The notes beneath the pieces are model-generated. The model did not search any database and was not told where the DNA came from. It saw nothing but the letters and a program-made list of their open reading frames with translations. A stretch of 64,000 nt of DNA from JBFMCT01 sp046565765 (GTDB lineage Bacteria > Actinomycetota > Acidimicrobiia > Acidimicrobiales > AC-14). Below, piece by piece: positions 1 through 7,681 of this stretch. Position 1 is the first letter of the stretch; each line of letters opens with the position of its first letter. Location: positions 62,001 through 126,000 of the forward strand of contig JBKHXX010000094.1 in the NCBI GenBank assembly GCA_046565765.1, given 5' to 3'. Made by a program: the position numbers and the translations under genes.

Positions 1-757
1 TCGCAAGGTGACCTTCTTCCTCGTCTCCACCGGCGTCGCCACGATCGCCGCCATCCTCTTCGGCGTGTGGGCCCAGTGGCCTCTGCTGATGCTTCCCGCC
101 CAGCTCCTGTGGCTCAACCTGGTCACCAACGGACTCCAGGACGTCGCCCTCGCGTTCGAGCCCGGGGAGAAGGCAACGTTGCAGCGGCCCCCCCGCCCGA
201 CACGAGAGGGCGTCGTGTCGCGGCTGCTCTGGGAGCGGGCACTCATCGCCGGGCTCGTCATGGCTGCGGGGACGCTGGCGCTGTTCCGCTGGGAGCTCGA
301 CCGCACCGGGTCGCTCGAACGGGCCCAGACCGTCGCGCTCACCACCATGGTCGTCTACATGGCGTTTCACGTCGGCAACGCCCGATCCGAGTCGACCTCC
401 CTGTTCCGGCTCAGCCCGTTCTCCAACAGGTTCCTGTTCGTGGCGACGGTCACCGCGCTGGCCGTCCATGTGGCATCGCTGTACCTCCCGCCCACTCAGT
501 ACGTGCTGCGGGTCGAGCCGATCGAGATGGCCGCGTGGATGAGGATCGTGGCCGTCGCTGCGTCGATCCTCGTGGCCATGGAGCTCCACAAGCTCATCCG
601 GCGCCGAGACACGATCCGGGTTTCAGGCGACGGGACAACATCAGGCGCGCCGCCCTTCATTCGACTACCCCGGCTGGGCGGCCACCTGGCGCCAGTGCTC
701 GGCGACGAGACGGGGGACGGGGCGCCGGCGGCGGAACGTCCCCGGGATGGTCCGTAG
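1..757 (+). CDS. Cation-transporting P-type ATPase, C-terminal part
   Basis: The gene enters from the left edge in the frame starting at base 2, so only the last ~250 residues are present. They form the C-terminal membrane domain of a P2/P3-type cation ATPase. The segment LLWLNLVTNGLQDVALAFEP is the characteristic M6 stretch with the ion-site Asn and Asp, and about four further hydrophobic helices follow, ending near the sequence ELHKLIRRRD. The phosphorylation and nucleotide-binding domains lie outside the window, so the transported ion (Ca2+, H+ or another cation) cannot be assigned. The last ~30 codons overlap the 3' end of the opposing glycosyltransferase gene. The tail beyond the last helix is low-complexity and may not be conserved. 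Confidence 0.85.
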   Translation, partial: RKVTFFLVSTGVATIAAILFGVWAQWPLLMLPAQLLWLNLVTNGLQDVALAFEPGEKATLQRPPRPTREGVVSRLLWERALIAGLVMAAGTLALFRWELDRTGSLERAQTVALTTMVVYMAFHVGNARSESTSLFRLSPFSNRFLFVATVTALAVHVASLYLPPTQYVLRVEPIEMAAWMRIVAVAASILVAMELHKLIRRRDTIRVSGDGTTSGAPPFIRLPRLGGHLAPVLGDETGDGAPAAERPRDGP

Positions 758-1543
758 GGCCAGGGTCACTCCCGTCCGGCCGGTCCTCGACGTCGACGCC
801 CGGCGGAGGACGTTGGCCGTGCTCGACAGGGCATCGGGCAGCGGAAGGCGGAGCCACGCGGTGAGGAGCTCGTTGCGGACCTCGATGGCGGAACGGAAGG
901 CGGCGTCGCGGACGGCAGAGGGATGGTGATGGGCGACGACCGTCTCGTCATAGCTGAGGCCCCAGCCGGCGGTGGCCAGGTCCATCGCCAGCAACGATTC
1001 CTCGCCCCCCACGCCGGCGCCCAGCGAGAAGCCGCCGGCCGCGTCGAACGCCTGGCGGCGCACGATCGACCCGCAGGCGATGAAACCGAGCACCGACGGC
1101 CCCGGCAGGTCGGGCTCGGACGGCAGGGGGCTCGCGGCCATCGCCGTGCAGACGGGATCGAGCCGTTCCTCCCGGCCGACGAGCACCCTGGCCGCGAGCA
1201 GGCCGAGCCGGGGGTGCGCGCGGAAGCGCTCGAGGGCGACGCGGAGGGCGCCCGGCCCCCACCAGCTGTCGTCGTCGCTGAAGGCGATCAGGTCGTAGGC
1301 GGCGGCGTCGACGCCCACGTTGCGGGCGGTCGCGCCGAGATTGCGCTCCAGCCCGACGACACGGACGGTGGGGAACCTCCGGCGGACGGCATCGGCCGTC
1401 CCGTCGCTCGAAGCGTTGTCGACGACGACCACTTGGGGGCCATCGGGATCGCCGACCAGGCGTTCGAGCGTCGCCTCCAACGACTGCCGGCGGTCCCTGG
1501 TGATCACCACAACCGTCACCGGGAACGGTTCAGCTCGTGCCAT
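665..1543 (-). CDS. Family 2 glycosyltransferase
   Basis: 292 residues with a GT-A fold of family GT2. The N-terminus (VTVVVITRDRR) is the nucleotide-sugar binding strand, followed by VVVVDNASSDGTAD and a DxD-type metal motif in FSDDDSWW. The acceptor-side region contains GGFSLGAGVGGEESLLAMDL, with the acidic pair typical of the catalytic base region. There are no membrane helices, so it is probably a soluble or peripheral enzyme adding a sugar to a lipid or surface polymer. The substrate is unknown. It starts with ATG and is read divergently from znuA. Its 3' end overlaps the P-type ATPase gene by about 90 bases, a convergent overlap. Confidence 0.82.
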   Translation of the reverse strand: MARAEPFPVTVVVITRDRRQSLEATLERLVGDPDGPQVVVVDNASSDGTADAVRRRFPTVRVVGLERNLGATARNVGVDAAAYDLIAFSDDDSWWGPGALRVALERFRAHPRLGLLAARVLVGREERLDPVCTAMAASPLPSEPDLPGPSVLGFIACGSIVRRQAFDAAGGFSLGAGVGGEESLLAMDLATAGWGLSYDETVVAHHHPSAVRDAAFRSAIEVRNELLTAWLRLPLPDALSSTANVLRRASTSRTGRTGVTLALRTIPGTFRRRRPVPRLVAEHWRQVAAQPG

Positions 1544-1675
1544 GACGCCTCCGTCGGCCCGGCCCCCGAAGTGTCGGCTGACTGCCCAACCGGCGATGGC
1601 GTCCTACCCGCCAGCCGGGGCACCGAACCGGCCTCGCTCCTCCCGCTGCTCGCTGGCGCCCTATCGCCGGACGTG

Positions 1676-1690
1676 GGACAATCATTCTCA
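1676..1690 (+). promoter_or_regulatory. Candidate Zur box upstream of znuA
   Basis: The 15-mer GGACAATCATTCTCA matches the actinobacterial Zur consensus TGAAAATCATTTTCA, as I remember it, at 12 of 15 positions. It lies 23 bases before the znuA start, in an AT-rich patch. A zur gene ends the same locus, which supports autogenous control of zinc uptake. The match is by eye only. Confidence 0.5.
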
Positions 1691-1712
1691 TTCTTGATAG
1701 GAGGCCACGTGT

Positions 1713-2615
1713 ATGAGGAGGATCCTGGCGTTTGTGGTGGTGCTGGTCGTGCTGGGCGCCTGCGGGACCGGCGAGGACGGAGCCGGCTCCTCTGACGGTC
1801 GCCCCGAGGTGGTGGCCGCCTTCTACCCCTTGTTCGAAGCGGCGCAGCGCGTCGGCGGCGACCTGGTCCGGGTCCACAACCTCACGCCCGCCGGCACCGA
1901 GCCCCACGACCTGGAGCTGAACTCCCGCCAGATCGATCGCGTCGAGGACGCCGCCGTCGTCCTGTTCCTCGGGCGCGGGTTCCAGCCCGCCCTGGAGCGG
2001 GCCGCCGAGCGGGCCGAGGGCACCAAGGTCGACGTGCTGGCCGAGTCGGGGGCGCTGCTCCCGGCGCCGGAGGGCGACGACGACCTGGACGCCGACCCCC
2101 ACGTGTGGCTCGATCCCACCCTGCAGAAGCGAGTGGTGGAACGGGTGGTGCCCGCCTTGTCCGAGGTCGACCCCGCCAACCGGGCGACGTACGAGGCCAA
2201 CGGGGCCGCCTACGGCCGCGAACTGGACGAGCTGGACACAGCCTTCTCCCAGGGACTGGCGCAATGCACGCGCCGGACGTTCGTCACCTCCCACGCGGCG
2301 TTCGGGTACCTCGCCCGGCGCTACGACCTCACCCAGGAAGCCATCGCCGGGTTGGAGCCCGACGCCGAGCCGAGCCCGCGGCGTATGGCCGAGCTGGCCC
2401 AGATGGTGCAAGACGACGGCATCACCACGATCTTCTACGAGACCCTCGCTTCCCCCGCGGTGGCGGAGTCGCTGGCTCGGGAGGCCGGCGTGCGGACCGC
2501 CGTGCTCGATCCCTTGGAGGGCCTATCGGAGGAGGACGGGCGAGCCGGAAAGACGTACGTTTCGGTGATGCGCGAAAACCTCGCCGCCCTTCGCACCGCC
2601 CTGGGGTGCACCTGA
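1713..2615 (+). CDS. znuA: Zinc ABC transporter substrate-binding lipoprotein
   Basis: 300-residue cluster A-I metal-binding protein. The N-terminus is a lipoprotein signal peptide (VVLVVLGAC, lipidated Cys17), so it is anchored on the outer face of the membrane. The expected zinc ligands are visible: His65 in TEPHDLEL, His130 in ADPHVWLDP, His194 in TSHAAFGY and an acidic residue in AVLDPLEG near 267. The spacing is typical of ZnuA/AdcA, although Mn-type binding cannot be excluded. A strong ribosome binding site TAGGAGG lies at 1698-1704, 8 bases from the ATG. It heads the operon with the ATPase and permease, and a candidate Zur box precedes it. Confidence 0.9.
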   Translation: MRRILAFVVVLVVLGACGTGEDGAGSSDGRPEVVAAFYPLFEAAQRVGGDLVRVHNLTPAGTEPHDLELNSRQIDRVEDAAVVLFLGRGFQPALERAAERAEGTKVDVLAESGALLPAPEGDDDLDADPHVWLDPTLQKRVVERVVPALSEVDPANRATYEANGAAYGRELDELDTAFSQGLAQCTRRTFVTSHAAFGYLARRYDLTQEAIAGLEPDAEPSPRRMAELAQMVQDDGITTIFYETLASPAVAESLAREAGVRTAVLDPLEGLSEEDGRAGKTYVSVMRENLAALRTALGCT

Positions 2616-3388
2616 ACGGCCCAGACCACGCCCCGGCCGAAGGCCACGTCCTCAGCGTTGAGGACGTGCGATTCGCATACGGGCGCAACGTGGTGCTGGA
2701 CGGGGTCAGCATGCACGTGGGCAGGGGCGAGTTCGTGGCCCTGGCCGGAGCCAACGGGTCGGGCAAGTCCACGCTGGTCCGGGTGGCCCTGGGCCTGGCC
2801 GAGCCGGCGGGCGGCTCCGTCCGCCTCTTCGGCGTGGAGCCTCGGCGGCTCCAGGAGCGGTGGCGCATCGGTTACGTCCCACAACGGCCGGTGGTGGGCG
2901 ACCACCTCCCCGCCACGGTCGAGGAAGTGGTCGCCTCCGGTTGCCTGTCGCGCGGGGGGTGGGCCCGCCGGCTCCGGCCGCACGACCGGGAGCGTGTCGA
3001 CCGGGCCCTGGACGTGGCCGGCCTGGCCGAGTTGCGCCGGGCGCCCGTCACCCAGCTCAGCGGCGGGCAGCAGCAGCGGGCGTTCATCGCCCGCTCGCTC
3101 GTTTCGGAGCCGCAGCTGCTGGTCCTCGACGAGCCCATCGCCGGCGTCGACGTCGGCTCCCAGACCCGGTTCCGCCACGCCCTGGTCACACGCTGCCGCG
3201 AGGAAGGGCTGGCCGTGCTCCTGGTGTCCCACGAGCTGGGGGCGGTGGCCGACGACATCGACCGCATCCTCGTGCTCCGCCGGGGCCACATGGCCTTCGA
3301 CGGGCCGCCGGCCCAGCTGACCACCGAGGGCGTCAGCCTCGGCGTCCACCGCACCGACCTGCCGGTGTGGCTGGAGGGCCAGGGATGA
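2606..3388 (+). CDS. znuC: Zinc ABC transporter ATP-binding protein
   Basis: 260-residue ABC ATPase with Walker A ANGSGKST, Q-loop YVPQRP, signature LSGGQQQR, Walker B LLVLDEP and H-loop VSHEL. The open frame extends far upstream inside znuA. GTG at 2606 is chosen as the start because it overlaps the znuA stop by 10 bases and leaves a short leader before the domain begins at LSVEDVRFAYG. It energises uptake by ZnuB. The stop overlaps the znuB start (ATGA), so the three genes are translationally coupled. Confidence 0.9.
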   Translation: MHLNGPDHAPAEGHVLSVEDVRFAYGRNVVLDGVSMHVGRGEFVALAGANGSGKSTLVRVALGLAEPAGGSVRLFGVEPRRLQERWRIGYVPQRPVVGDHLPATVEEVVASGCLSRGGWARRLRPHDRERVDRALDVAGLAELRRAPVTQLSGGQQQRAFIARSLVSEPQLLVLDEPIAGVDVGSQTRFRHALVTRCREEGLAVLLVSHELGAVADDIDRILVLRRGHMAFDGPPAQLTTEGVSLGVHRTDLPVWLEGQG

Positions 3389-4218
3389 CCCTGCCGCTGC
3401 CGTGGCCGTTCGAGCGCCAGTACATGCAGCTGGCGCTGGCGTCGGGGCTCGCGGTGGGCGCTGTCGCTCCCCTCATCGGGACGTTCCTCGTGCAGAAGCG
3501 CCTGTCGCTGATGGGCGACGGGATCGGTCACATGGCCTTCGCGGGGGTGGCCGCCGGCCTGCTCCTGAACGTCAGCCCGCTGTGGACCGCGCTCGTGGTC
3601 GCGGTGGCCGGCGCGGTGACCATCGAGTGGCTGCGCCTGAGGCGGCGGGCCAGCGGGGACCTTGCTCTCGCCGTCTTCTTCTATACCGGCATCGCCGCCG
3701 CGGTGGTGCTGACAGGGTTGGCCGGATCGCTCAACGCCGGCGTGCTCACCTATCTGTTCGGATCGGTCCTCACCGTGAGCCCGGGCGACGCCATGACGAT
3801 CGCGGCGCTGGCGGTGGCCATCCTGGCCGTGGTGGCGGCCACGTGGCGGGCGCTGTTCTCGGTGGTGCTCGACGAGGAGGCGGCCCGGGTGGCAGGGCTG
3901 CCCGTCGACGCCCTGAACCTGGGGCTGGCGGCACTGACGGCGGTGACCGTGGTGGCCTCCATGCGGGTCGTCGGCGTGCTGCTGGTGGCCGCCCTGATGG
4001 TGTTGCCGGTGGGATCGGCCCAGCGGGTGGCCCGCTCGTTCGCGTCGACGCTGCGCTGGGCGGTGACGATCGGGCTCGGCTCGGTGCTGGTCGGTCTGGT
4101 GGCCGCCCGGGCGTGGGGACTGGCTCCGGGCGGGACGATCGTGCTGGTGGCGGCGGCCCTGTTCGGGGTCACTGCTGCCGTCGAGGTCCGCCGCCGCCGC
4201 CGGATGGTGGCCACCTGA
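3385..4218 (+). CDS. znuB: Zinc ABC transporter permease
   Basis: 277-residue integral membrane protein of the ABC-3 family with about eight hydrophobic helices. The conserved region MGDGIGHMAFAGVAAG follows the first helix and LFGSVLTVSP lies in the middle. It begins at an ATG that overlaps the znuC stop by four bases and ends with a basic tail (RRRRRMVAT). Together with ZnuA and ZnuC it forms a high-affinity zinc importer. It is separated by 24 bases from the convergent zur gene. Confidence 0.9.
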   Translation: MTLPLPWPFERQYMQLALASGLAVGAVAPLIGTFLVQKRLSLMGDGIGHMAFAGVAAGLLLNVSPLWTALVVAVAGAVTIEWLRLRRRASGDLALAVFFYTGIAAAVVLTGLAGSLNAGVLTYLFGSVLTVSPGDAMTIAALAVAILAVVAATWRALFSVVLDEEAARVAGLPVDALNLGLAALTAVTVVASMRVVGVLLVAALMVLPVGSAQRVARSFASTLRWAVTIGLGSVLVGLVAARAWGLAPGGTIVLVAAALFGVTAAVEVRRRRRMVAT

Positions 4219-4242
4219 TCGAGCGGTGGCACGCCGCCTCGC

Positions 4243-4707
4243 TCAGTCGCAGGCCGAGCAGCGGCCCTCGAAGTCCAGGCTGTGGCTGGTGATCCGGTAG
4301 CCGGTCTGGGCCGCCACCGCGCCCGCGGCCTGGGCCAGGGCCCGCTCGAGGGCGGGTGAGGCGGTGAAGTCGGCGACGGTGCCGCAGCTGACGCAGCGGA
4401 TGTGGTGGTGGTGGCCGGCCAGGTCCTCGGCCAGCTCGTAGCGCCCGAAGTCGTCCACCCCGGGGAGCCGGCGGGCCACACCCGCCTCGCACAGCACGGT
4501 GAGGTTGCGGTAGGCCGACGACTGCGGCATGCCGTCGGCCCGCTCGACCAGCTCGGGGATGGTCAGGGGACGCTCGGACTCCGACAGGACCCGCACGATG
4601 GCCCGCCGGTTGCGGGTGTAGCGCTGGTCGAGGCCGGCCAGCTGCTGAGCGGCCTGGGCGTGGAGGGGCGACTCGTCGGCGGCACGGTCGTCGGCGGGCA
4701 TGGTCAT
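4243..4707 (-). CDS. zur: Fur-family zinc uptake regulator
   Basis: 154 residues with an N-terminal winged helix (TRNRRAIVRVL to SSAYRNLTVLCEAG) and a C-terminal dimer domain. His99-102 (HHHH) is the regulatory metal motif. The two CxxC pairs C105/C108 and C150/C153 form the structural zinc site typical of Fur/Zur proteins. Position next to znuACB and the box at 1676 argue for Zur rather than an iron-sensing Fur. It is transcribed divergently from the small-protein cluster starting at 4883; I see no good Zur box in the 175 bases between them. Confidence 0.88.
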   Translation of the reverse strand: MTMPADDRAADESPLHAQAAQQLAGLDQRYTRNRRAIVRVLSESERPLTIPELVERADGMPQSSAYRNLTVLCEAGVARRLPGVDDFGRYELAEDLAGHHHHIRCVSCGTVADFTASPALERALAQAAGAVAAQTGYRITSHSLDFEGRCSACD

Positions 4708-4882
4708 CGTGCCGCTCCGGAGCGAGCGGTCGCGACCGGCGCCATCGACACATCATGGCATGCGCACCGGCGCGTGGAGGTCTCGATCCGGTCGTCGGGG
4801 TGGGGCGCCGCCCCGGTTTCCCCGTGCGTCTGCGGTGGGTATGCACGGCGGCGCAGGGCGGACTGACGAAGGGAGTCTGATC

Positions 4883-5110
4883 GTGGCCAATGCCGCCGAA
4901 GGATTGAGCCCAGAAGACCTCGAAGGTGAGCAGGCGATGGCCCTGCCCGAGCGCCAGGCCCTGTCCAAGGTGGACCTGGGCGGCTTCGGGATCGACAACT
5001 TCGCCATGCCGATCAACGAGGCCACCGCCATGAACATCGCGTCGACCGACTCGATCGCGATCGCCGACGCCGACCAGATCGTCTTCATCGAGCAGGTCGA
5101 CGAGGACTGA
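4883..5110 (+). CDS. Small acidic leader-motif protein, paralog 1
   Basis: 75 residues starting at GTG 4883, chosen because of the ribosome binding site GAAGGGAG at 4868-4875. It has no signal peptide, no Cys and no membrane helix. The N-terminal block LSPEDLEGEQ followed by ALPERQALS (20-28) aligns without gaps with the same region of the next two proteins. The C-terminal half is short, acidic and rich in small hydrophobics (IASTDSIAIADADQIVFIEQ). It lacks the AAPIDAAVAAN repeat of its paralogs. The shape (conserved N-terminus, variable acidic C-terminus, in series before a PqqD-domain protease) resembles a set of processed precursor peptides. Function is unknown; the processing idea is inference. 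Confidence 0.8.
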   Translation: MANAAEGLSPEDLEGEQAMALPERQALSKVDLGGFGIDNFAMPINEATAMNIASTDSIAIADADQIVFIEQVDED

Positions 5111-5120
5111 AGGAGCACCC

Positions 5121-5435
5121 ATGAAGCCGCAGCCTGGGCTGACGCCTGACGAGATCGAGGCCGAGTCGGCCGCCGCCCTTCCCGACCGGGAGGCCATGTC
5201 GTTGCTCGATCTCAGCGCCAACCTCGACCTGGCCCTCGACCTGGCCGCACCTATCGACGCGGCGGTCGCCGCCAACGCCAACGTGGCCGCACCGATCGAC
5301 GCGGCGGTCGCCGCCAACATCGGTTCGGTGAACTCGGAGGCGACGGCCATCGCCGACCAGGACTCCGTGATCATCCAGGACCTCGACGGCACCGCCATCG
5401 CCAACGCCGACCAGGACGCCACGATCCAGCAGTAG
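5121..5435 (+). CDS. Small acidic repeat protein, paralog 2
   Basis: 104 residues with ribosome binding site GAAGGAG just before the ATG. The N-terminal block is LTPDEIEAES followed by ALPDREAMS (19-27). Residues 42-52 and 56-66 are two exact copies of AAPIDAAVAAN on a 14-residue period. The C-terminus carries ADQDSVIIQDLDGTA, shared with paralog 3, and ends in Gln-rich ATIQQ. There are no Cys residues, so lanthionine or disulfide-type maturation is not expected. It lies 10 bases after paralog 1. I recall similar proteins beside M50 proteases in other actinobacteria, with no function known to me. Confidence 0.85.
   Translation: MKPQPGLTPDEIEAESAAALPDREAMSLLDLSANLDLALDLAAPIDAAVAANANVAAPIDAAVAANIGSVNSEATAIADQDSVIIQDLDGTAIANADQDATIQQ
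5244..5318 (+). repeat. Tandem 42-base coding repeat in paralog 2
   Basis: Two copies on a 42-base period (5244 and 5286) encode AAPIDAAVAAN, the first followed by ANV. The copies differ only at a synonymous site in the Pro codon, so they are recent or conserved as DNA. Confidence 0.85.
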
Positions 5436-5459
5436 CTGGCCCGGACCGAGGAGAACTCC

Positions 5460-5846
5460 ATGACGCAGACCAACGACGGCATGACTCCGGCCGAGCTGGA
5501 GTCGCAGGACGTCACCGCAGTGCCCGACCGCGAGGCCATGTCGCTGCTGGGCGAGAGCCTCGACCCCTCCGCCCTGATGGACACGTCGCTGCTGAACGTG
5601 GACGTCGACCTGGCGCTGGACGCCGACGTGGCCGCGCCCATCGACGCCGCGGTCGCCGCCAACGCCAACGTGGCCGCGCCCATCGACGCCGCGGTCGCGG
5701 CCAACGTGCTCTCGGTCGACTCCGAGGCGGCCGCGCTCGCCGACCAGGACTCGGTCATCATCCAGGACCTGGACGGCACGGCCGAAGCCACCGCCACCCA
5801 GGACGCGACCGTCGACCAGTCCGGCGGTGGCGCGGTGACCGGCTAG
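5460..5846 (+). CDS. Small acidic repeat protein, paralog 3
   Basis: 128 residues with strong ribosome binding site GAGGAG before the ATG. The N-terminal block MTPAELESQD followed by AVPDREAMS (20-28) matches the paralogs with identical spacing. It has a longer linker (to residue ~57), then AAPIDAAVAAN twice (58-68 and 72-82) and the shared ADQDSVIIQDLDGTA segment. It ends in a Gly-rich tail (SGGGAVTG). There is no signal peptide and no Cys. It is the last of three in-line paralogs and is directly followed by the PqqD-M50 protease gene. Role unknown. Confidence 0.85.
   Translation: MTQTNDGMTPAELESQDVTAVPDREAMSLLGESLDPSALMDTSLLNVDVDLALDADVAAPIDAAVAANANVAAPIDAAVAANVLSVDSEAAALADQDSVIIQDLDGTAEATATQDATVDQSGGGAVTG
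5631..5705 (+). repeat. Tandem 42-base coding repeat in paralog 3
   Basis: Copies begin at 5631 and 5673 and encode the same AAPIDAAVAAN unit as in paralog 2, but with different codon choices (for example GCGCCC against GCACCT). The protein repeat is therefore older than, or selected independently of, the DNA repeat. Confidence 0.85.
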
Positions 5847-5889
5847 GCGCCGGGCCTCGTGTTCTCCCGGCTCTGAGCCCCACACGCCC

Positions 5890-7653
5890 ATGACGCAGCA
5901 GTTGAGCCCCGGCCGGGATCGCGCCTCGGCCGGGGCTTCGTTCCCGCCGCCCCGGGACGCGCCGGGGGTCCCCCGGATGGCGTCCGGCGTGGACCTCATC
6001 GGCGAGTACGAGGCCTCCGGATACAAGGAGGCGCCCTGCTTGGTGCGCCGGGCCGACGGGCAGACGATCCAGCTGACGCCGCTGCTCTACGCCCTGGTGG
6101 AGCTGGTCGACGGCCGTCGTGACACGACCCAGATCGCCAACCTGCTCAGTGAGCGGATCGGGCGGCGGGTCAGCGACGACAACGTGCGCTACCTCGTGGC
6201 CCACAAGCTCCGGCCGGCGGGGCTCCTCAAGGACGCCGAGGGCCGTGACCCGCAGGTCCGCAAGGCCAACCCCCTCCTGGCCCTGCGGTTCAGGCTCCAG
6301 CTCACCAACGAGCGCTGGACCAACCGGCTGTCGGCACCGTTCTCGGCCCTGTTCCGGCCGTGGATCGTCGCACCGGTGGTGGCTGCGTTCGTGGCCGTGG
6401 TCGTCTGGGTGGTGTTCGTCCGGGGCGTGGGCGCGAGCGCCCGCCAGCTCCTCTACTCGCCCGGCTTCATGGTGGCGACGTTCGGGCTGATGATCCTGTC
6501 CGCCTCGTTCCACGAGCTGGGGCACGCCGCCGCCTGCCGGTACTCCGGCGGACGGCCCGGGGCCATGGGCTGCGGGGTGTACCTCGTCTGGCCCGCCTTC
6601 TACACCGACGTCACCGACGCCTACCGCCTCGACCGGGCCGGCCGGCTGCGCACGGACCTGGGCGGGCTGTACTTCAACGCCATCTTCGCCCTCGGCACGT
6701 TCGGGGCATGGGCGACGACGGGGGCCGAGGCCCTGCTCCTGATGATCCCCCTCCAGCTGCTGCAGATGCTGCACCAACTCCTGCCGTTCGTGCGCATGGA
6801 CGGTTACCACATCCTCTCCGACCTGGTCGGTGTGCCAGACCTGTTCACCCGCATCAAGCCGACACTCACAGGATTCGTGCCCTGGAAGAAGGCGGACGAG
6901 AAGGCGCAGGCGCTGAAGCCTTGGGTAAGGGTGGTGGTGGGGTTGTGGGTCCTCACGGTGATCCCCCTCCTCATCCTCGCCCTGCTGCTCGTGATCATCT
7001 CCGCGCCGCGCGTGCTGGCGACGACGTGGGACGCGATCGGTCTCCACTGGCGGTCGGTGAGCACGGCCCTCGGGGACGGCCGCACGGTGGCGGCCATCGC
7101 CGGCGTGCTGGGCATCCTCGCCGTCAGCCTGCCGGTGGCAGGGTCGGGCTACATCCTCAGCCGCCTGACCCGCCGCACCGGCTCGTGGGCGTGGAGCAGC
7201 GCGGGGACGGTGCGCTTCGGCCAGCCCGCTCTGGCGGTGGTGGGCATCGTGGCCGCCGCCGGCCTGGCGTTCACCCTGTGGCCCAACGGCGAGTACCGCC
7301 CCATCCAGCCTGGAGAGCGGGGGACGGCCGCCGACGCCATCCGGGCAGTTTCGGAGGTCCGCACCGGCCGGCCCGCCCTCAGCCCCGAGCGCGAGGCCGA
7401 CCTGGGCGGCGCGCCGGCGCAGGCGTGGCCGCTGGGCGAGACCCCGGCGGCAGCACCTCAGGCCCCGGCCGCCGAACCGGCCACCACGCCCACCACCGCC
7501 CCGACCGGGACGGTGCCGGCCACCACCGCCGTGCCCACCACCGTGGCTGAGGCCCCAGCCACGACCGTCGCGCCCACGACCACCACGCCAGCGGCCGAGT
7601 CGCCGCCGGCGTCGGCGCCCCCGGGCTCCACGCCCCTGACGACCGTTCCCTGA
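5890..7653 (+). CDS. Membrane M50 metalloprotease with PqqD/RRE-like N-terminal domain
   Basis: 587 residues. Residues ~36-116 resemble a PqqD-like RiPP recognition element (YKEAPCLVRRADG to VAHKLRPAGLL), the type that binds leader peptides. The membrane part follows from ~155. It holds the site-2-protease zinc motif HELGH (208-212) and a second metal region VRMDGYHIL (Asp304) in the place of the usual LDG motif, with further helices to ~470. The C-terminal ~130 residues are Pro/Thr/Ala-rich and probably extracytoplasmic. No clear ribosome binding site precedes the ATG, unlike its three upstream neighbours; an ATG at 5977 is an alternative start. The family is annotated as putative peptide zinc metalloprotease. 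Cleavage of the neighbouring small proteins is inferred. Confidence 0.85.
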   Translation: MTQQLSPGRDRASAGASFPPPRDAPGVPRMASGVDLIGEYEASGYKEAPCLVRRADGQTIQLTPLLYALVELVDGRRDTTQIANLLSERIGRRVSDDNVRYLVAHKLRPAGLLKDAEGRDPQVRKANPLLALRFRLQLTNERWTNRLSAPFSALFRPWIVAPVVAAFVAVVVWVVFVRGVGASARQLLYSPGFMVATFGLMILSASFHELGHAAACRYSGGRPGAMGCGVYLVWPAFYTDVTDAYRLDRAGRLRTDLGGLYFNAIFALGTFGAWATTGAEALLLMIPLQLLQMLHQLLPFVRMDGYHILSDLVGVPDLFTRIKPTLTGFVPWKKADEKAQALKPWVRVVVGLWVLTVIPLLILALLLVIISAPRVLATTWDAIGLHWRSVSTALGDGRTVAAIAGVLGILAVSLPVAGSGYILSRLTRRTGSWAWSSAGTVRFGQPALAVVGIVAAAGLAFTLWPNGEYRPIQPGERGTAADAIRAVSEVRTGRPALSPEREADLGGAPAQAWPLGETPAAAPQAPAAEPATTPTTAPTGTVPATTAVPTTVAEAPATTVAPTTTTPAAESPPASAPPGSTPLTTVP

Positions 7654-7681
7654 CCCGTTCCGTGACAAGGAGTAGCCAACC

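Noticed and set aside
5244..5705. Repeats considered as a CRISPR-like or other non-coding array.
   Set aside because: The period (42 bases) keeps the reading frame and the unit encodes the same peptide with different codons in two genes.
4169..5797. A 542-codon minus-strand frame rich in Ala and Ser opposite the small acidic proteins.
   Set aside because: Its repeats are only the complement of the 42-base coding repeats, and the plus-strand genes have good ribosome binding sites.
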